Source: Heliocidaris tuberculata (lineage: Eukaryota; Echinodermata; Echinoidea; Camarodonta; Echinometridae). From it: a DNA stretch of 64,000 bases. Made by a program: the position numbers and the translations under genes. Under the pieces are notes generated by a model. It did no database searches and was not told where the DNA came from. It was given only the letters and a program-made list of their open reading frames with translations. Positions 60,092 to 64,000 of the stretch are shown piece after piece (within the stretch, counting starts at the first letter, position 1; each line of letters opens with the position of its first letter). The stretch lies in NCBI GenBank assembly GCA_025618425.1, contig CM046845.1, positions 4,796,577-4,860,576 of the forward strand, in the 5' to 3' direction.

Positions 60092-60535
60092 CAGTGGACA
60101 CTCGCTATAACGAGGACCTTGGGACCATAAAAATTACCTTGTTATATCAGAAATCTCCTTATATCAGGGTAAAAAACACAAGAGCATAAAGACCTGGGAC
60201 CAGTGACGTACCCAGGATTTTTTAAAGGGGGGTGTTTTTTACTCCAGAATTATTCTCTTCTGATAAGCAAAAAAAAAAAAGAAAGCAAAAAGGGGTTATC
60301 AGTTTTTTGGGGGTGTCTTTTTACTGAAAAAATTATCTGACAAGCAAAAAAAAAAAAAAAAAAAAAAAAATTCAGCAATGCTAACAATGCTAAAGGGGGG
60401 GGGGGGGTGTTTTAACATCAAATAACACCAAAAGGGGGGGGGGGGTGTTCCTCTCCCCCCCCCCCTCGGTACACGCATGCCTGGCACCAGCAAAATTACT
60501 GTTATATTCAGAATCTTTATCACGAGTTTCTACTG
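60092..60535. mobile_element. pogo/mariner-like MITE, split by a later insertion
   Basis: Left end CAGTGGACACTCGCTATAAC and right end CGAGTTTCTACTG are inverted, with TA on both flanks. The left part (to 60200) and the right part (from 60488) are separated by a hAT-like element. A complete relative is at 63750-63926. Confidence 0.78.
60201..60479. mobile_element. hAT-like MITE nested in the 60-kb MITE
   Basis: Starts CAGTGACGTACCCAGG and ends CCTCGGTACACGCATG. Flanking 8-mers CCTGGGAC (60193-60200) and CCTGGCAC (60480-60487) are a near-perfect target duplication. The inside shares G runs and TCTGACAAGC plus poly-A with the 15501-15862 element. Confidence 0.78.
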
Positions 60536-61127
60536 TATTCAGATACTATATATTTCCTACCAAAAATTTTCAGCAGATATCAATAACTTGTTGTTTTGAA
60601 CATTCCTTGTTAAGTTTTATTTGCTTCTGTGAGAATCTATTTTCTGTATACATATCACCAGAACTCACTATTACCTTTAATCACCATACCGAAAGATAAA
60701 AGGAAAATATTTTTTGTGGTCATTTTCAATCACACATATCTACCTTGTTTGGTTTGATTGTGGTGGTAGTCTTGGCAAGTTTACAATTCTTCTTCAAGTG
60801 ATTAAGTACCAAAGACAAGGATATCAGACATACTGCTTTCATTTCATTTTACTCCCCAGGTCCATTATTTCCCATGGTAGTGCGTGATGTGTGTGTGTTC
60901 ACATGGGAGTTGAACAAGTGAACTAAGAATAAAGGTAATGCTGTACAGATTATTCTTTCCTTTAATATTCTTTGAAAGTTCTACTTAACTTTTGGAAAAT
61001 ATGTGTTGAAAAATTAGTCTAAAAGGTGACGGGAAGCAAGACAATATCGTTTTTTTTTTTAAGCCTGAAGGGCGTTAAAGATAAAGTTGAGTTCTGGTCA
61101 TGAAATTGAATTGTCAAAGAAACTGTC

Positions 61128-62035
61128 TCAAAGCGATTGGGAAAGGTTGATTATAGAGCACATAAGAATTGGTGTATGCTGTAGGGTTATGGAATCACCA
61201 ATCAATAAGAAATTGACTCCATCCTGCTGACAGTCACATGTACTGCACACAGAAATGTGTATATGGGACTACACACAAATGTTCGGCCCCAACATTTCAG
61301 CTGTTTCTTGTCATATTTTGAATGTGAGAGCATTTGAAGAGCAATCCTTTTCAGGGGACATTTCTACTATGATAATCTTCCAAACTAACATAAAAAGAAT
61401 GAGAAAGCTCACAAATTACTTTTTACCTTTCCCAGAACTCAAGTTTCCCTTTAACTCTGTGTTAAAGTATATGAGATGACACCCTTCTGGTTCCATCCAG
61501 ACGATATGACAACAATGGTACAGACTTCCTTTGAATTACTCCTCTATTTATGAGGATATTTATGATTTAAAGAGAAGGTCGAGTTCTGAGCCCCGTTTCA
61601 TGAAACTTGCTTTCACTGACAATTTACAATAGCTATTATAAGCTACTGAAATCCTTGCATCTGCTTGGCTGAGAGCAAATTTGTTGGTAAAAATCACTGA
61701 CAAAAGACACTTGATGAAATGCCCCCCTGGGAAAGGTGAAAAATAATTTGCGAGCTTTCTCATTCCTTTTATGTCACTTTGGAAGAATATTGTATTAGAA
61801 ATACTACCCGAAAAGGATTGCTCCTCAAATGCCCTCATTTTCAAAACATGACGAGGAATAGCTGAAATTTTTGGTTCGAACATCCATGCCACAGATGAGT
61901 ACATTCCCATATACCCATTTCTTTTCAGCAAAATTAGGTCAATTTCTAATCATTTTGATGATTCCTAAACTTCACAGTAAATACCGATTCTTATATAGAC
62001 ATGATCAACCTTTCCCAGTTCTCTTTATAACATCG
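61128..62035. repeat. Long fold-back (two arms of about 300 bp)
   Basis: Left arm 61128-61440 and right arm 61740-62035 are inverted, e.g. GCATTTGAAGAGCAATCCTT matches the complement of AAGGATTGCTCCTCAAATGC. The two arms translate to similar peptides only because they are copies. MITE family A copy 6 sits between them. Confidence 0.82.
61587..61730 (+). mobile_element. MITE family A, copy 6
   Basis: GAGCCCCGTTTCATGAAACT start, TTGATGAAATGCCCCCCTGG end, core TATAAGCTACTGAAATCCTT. Its right end abuts the right arm of the fold-back. Confidence 0.87.
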
Positions 62036-62793
62036 ATGTCAATTATTGCCCAAGATTGCTATTATCGTATAGACCAGCTAATGAATGTATGACTAGTGGG
62101 GAGCTACACTCTTGCCATATTCACTTATATAACAGTCACTTTTGATAATACATGGAGACAAAGGATCAAGAAATCAATTAGAAAGTGATTTAGATATACC
62201 AGTGCAGTGCCACAATTCAATACATGTACTATCATTTACAGCACAAAGCTTTATATCCTTACCATAAGATTGCACATAGGACAGAGTGTCAGAGAAAGTG
62301 ATTACATCATTCTAAAATCACAGTTCCTGTCACCTATTCCCATTTACAGATGTTTTCTGCCTCTGGGGTGTGAAGAGCCAATCCTCTATGAGCACATGTG
62401 TCATTGTACCTTCTGGGGATGAGTCTAGGATCTCCAGAGCTGTGCTCAAGTGATTTAAGATGGGTTTGCCCTACAAGATACAAAGAAGCATTGTTTCATT
62501 AATCAATAATATCCAAGCGAATTTATATTTCCAATGTAGCCACTTCATGGTAAACTTTCATGCACTGTCAACTCTGATATCAATGACATTTGATTCTACA
62601 TGTATAGGACAAAAAATAAAAACAATTGATGAGATGTGACTCTATTAGTGTAGTAGGCATAAATATGACCCCTTGCCTTCCTGTACAAAATCTGAAAATG
62701 CATACGTGCATCCATTTATGCTGGTAAATGCAGAAGCCTGAGAATAATACTGCTGTTAAATGGTTTTACTTTTTGAGAAGACATGTACTTTAA

Positions 62794-63186
62794 CCCTTTC
62801 AGGACAGGAATTATTTAAGGGCTAAATTGATCATATTTTGTTCTTCAAATTGGCAACAATATTATTTTCCATTTAGTGTTACATGGTTCTAATAAGTTGT
62901 AATATCTTTTAAAACAATATACATGGTTAGGAATTTGTCAAAAAGTTGAAAAAATTGATAATTTTGATTTAAAAACAATGATTTTTAACCTCTCAATGTT
63001 GCAAATTTAAGGATCTCATAGCTTATTTCCTGGCATCTAATGCAATACGGTCATGCAACAAAAATGGACATAGTGTGTGCAGAAATTTTGCTCTTTCTGC
63101 TCATGCATCTGGTATATTTTTTAGAGCTCTTAATCAAAAGTTGATGAACCAAACCACAAAATGTGGTCATATGTCTCTAAAGGCTC
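62794..63186 (-). mobile_element. 393-bp piggyBac-like MITE, copy 2
   Basis: Flanked by TTAA (62790-62793 and 63187-63190). Reverse-complemented it follows the 19.1-kb copy throughout (e.g. GACCACATTTTGTGGTTTG, TTTCTGCACACACTATGTCC). The left terminus in copy-1 orientation has decayed (GAGCCTTTAG in place of CCCTTTCTAG). Confidence 0.82.
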
Positions 63187-63249
63187 TTAAATGTTGCACA
63201 TATGTTATAACTTTGTAAGGTTAAAGAATTTATAATAATGCTAATATTT

Positions 63250-63525
63250 AGATCTTGTAAAGTGCATATCACACTATGATATCATGTCCCAATGCGCTTA
63301 CAAAGCCATTTGGAAATTATTAGCACAGTATTAGCTGAAGGAGCCATTATCAGTGTGCAGCACTCTTTAAGAAATAAATCCTTCTCAGTGCCAGCTTCCC
63401 ACATCTGGGTCAAGAGAGAGAACTGTAGATAAAATGCCTTTTCTACTGACATATGCATCAGGCAGAGATTCAAGCCCTCAACCTTTTGATTAAGTGTCAA
63501 GTGAATGAACCACTATACCAGAAAA
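63250..63525 (-). mobile_element. tRNA-derived SINE, diverged copy
   Basis: Aligns along its length with the SINE at 42362-42650. The head reads GGTATAGTGGTTCATTCACT, but the B box is altered (GGGCTTGAATC). It is older than the 42-kb copy by appearance. Confidence 0.8.
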
Positions 63526-63749
63526 GTGTAACCAAATCTGATGGCTTGGTGGACACTACGTCTAACCTAGTGCCTCCAGGAACAGGTAGGTTCCTGAATT
63601 AATTGCAACTGTATTTCACTATTTGTCGTATCTTACAATTTTATTCTATAAAAGTCACATGGACTGGAAAAGAAGACCTTCAGGTTACCGTTATTTAATT
63701 AATTTTTTTCTTTTCGCGGCATCCATGTGACTCTCTTCTAAATCTACTA

Positions 63750-63926
63750 CAATGGAAACTCAGTATAAAGAGGTCTGATATAACAATATTCCTGATATAA
63801 CAAGGTAATATTCCTGGTCCCAGCTCTTTATATTCTATTGTTTTTTTAACCTCATATAACGAGATTCCTGCTATAACAAGGTAATTTTGATGGTCCCAAG
63901 GACCTCGTTATTCTGAGTTTCCACTG
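63750..63926. mobile_element. 177-bp pogo/mariner-like MITE, complete
   Basis: CAATGGAAACTCAGTATAA at the left matches the complement of TTATTCTGAGTTTCCACTG at the right, with TA duplicated at 63748-63749 and 63927-63928. TATAACAAGGTAAT motifs repeat inside. Confidence 0.83.
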
Positions 63927-63971
63927 TATTGTTTTGTATTCACTGATTTCTTGATTTGTCTTTGCCGAATT

Positions 63972-64000
63972 AAAACAACAACAACAACAACAACAACAAC
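63972..64000. repeat. (AAC)n microsatellite at window end
   Basis: About nine AAC units continuing to the window edge. Confidence 0.93.

Noticed and set aside
61255..61931. Two similar peptides on opposite strands (both containing RAFEEQSFSG), suggesting a gene pair
   Set aside because: The similarity comes from the inverted-repeat arms being DNA copies; both frames are short and open by chance.

Overview
This is a gene-poor, AT-rich, repeat-laden stretch of animal nuclear genome. It has GT-AG introns, very many CT/GA, TA and CA microsatellites, homopolymer C/G runs, tRNA-derived SINEs and several families of small inverted-repeat transposons. The one gene I can support encodes an interferon regulatory factor whose DNA-binding domain looks like the IRF4/8/9 branch. 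That, with the marine-invertebrate style of the repeats, suggests an echinoderm, most likely a sea urchin. The species assignment is inference.

Layout. 1-31.9 kb: no recognisable protein-coding gene, only microsatellites and mobile-element remnants (two- or three-family clusters around 10-11, 14-17 and 18-22 kb). About 31.9-32.47 kb: probable promoter region with an IRF-element-like site, a perfect CRE and a CCAAT box. 32,467-53,475: the IRF gene on the + strand, 11 coding exons that splice in frame to 1,998 nt (665 codons plus stop), with two large introns (intron 1, 6.2 kb; intron 3, 8.2 kb). 53,476 to about 54,850: putative 3' UTR with six Pumilio-type motifs and a long hairpin directly before an AATAAA signal. 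55.9-64 kb: no gene, but a dense set of mobile elements. These include a terminal-inverted-repeat element carrying a six-unit 147-bp satellite, a transposon nested in another, a long fold-back, and the second copy of a TTAA-flanked MITE whose first copy is at 19 kb.

Gene model. Exon 1 gives only six codons and two bases. Exons 2-3 encode the winged-helix DNA-binding domain. Exons 4-9 encode a long linker (about 283 residues) that I could not match to anything. Exons 10-11 encode the IRF-association domain and a Gly/Pro/Ala-rich tail. Two substitutions in the DNA-binding domain stand out: Phe for the first of the five signature tryptophans, and Thr for the near-invariant Cys of the recognition helix. 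I see no operon-like or multi-gene system. The points most worth checking are the IRF substitutions, the linker exon phases, the 3' UTR signals and the mobile elements.
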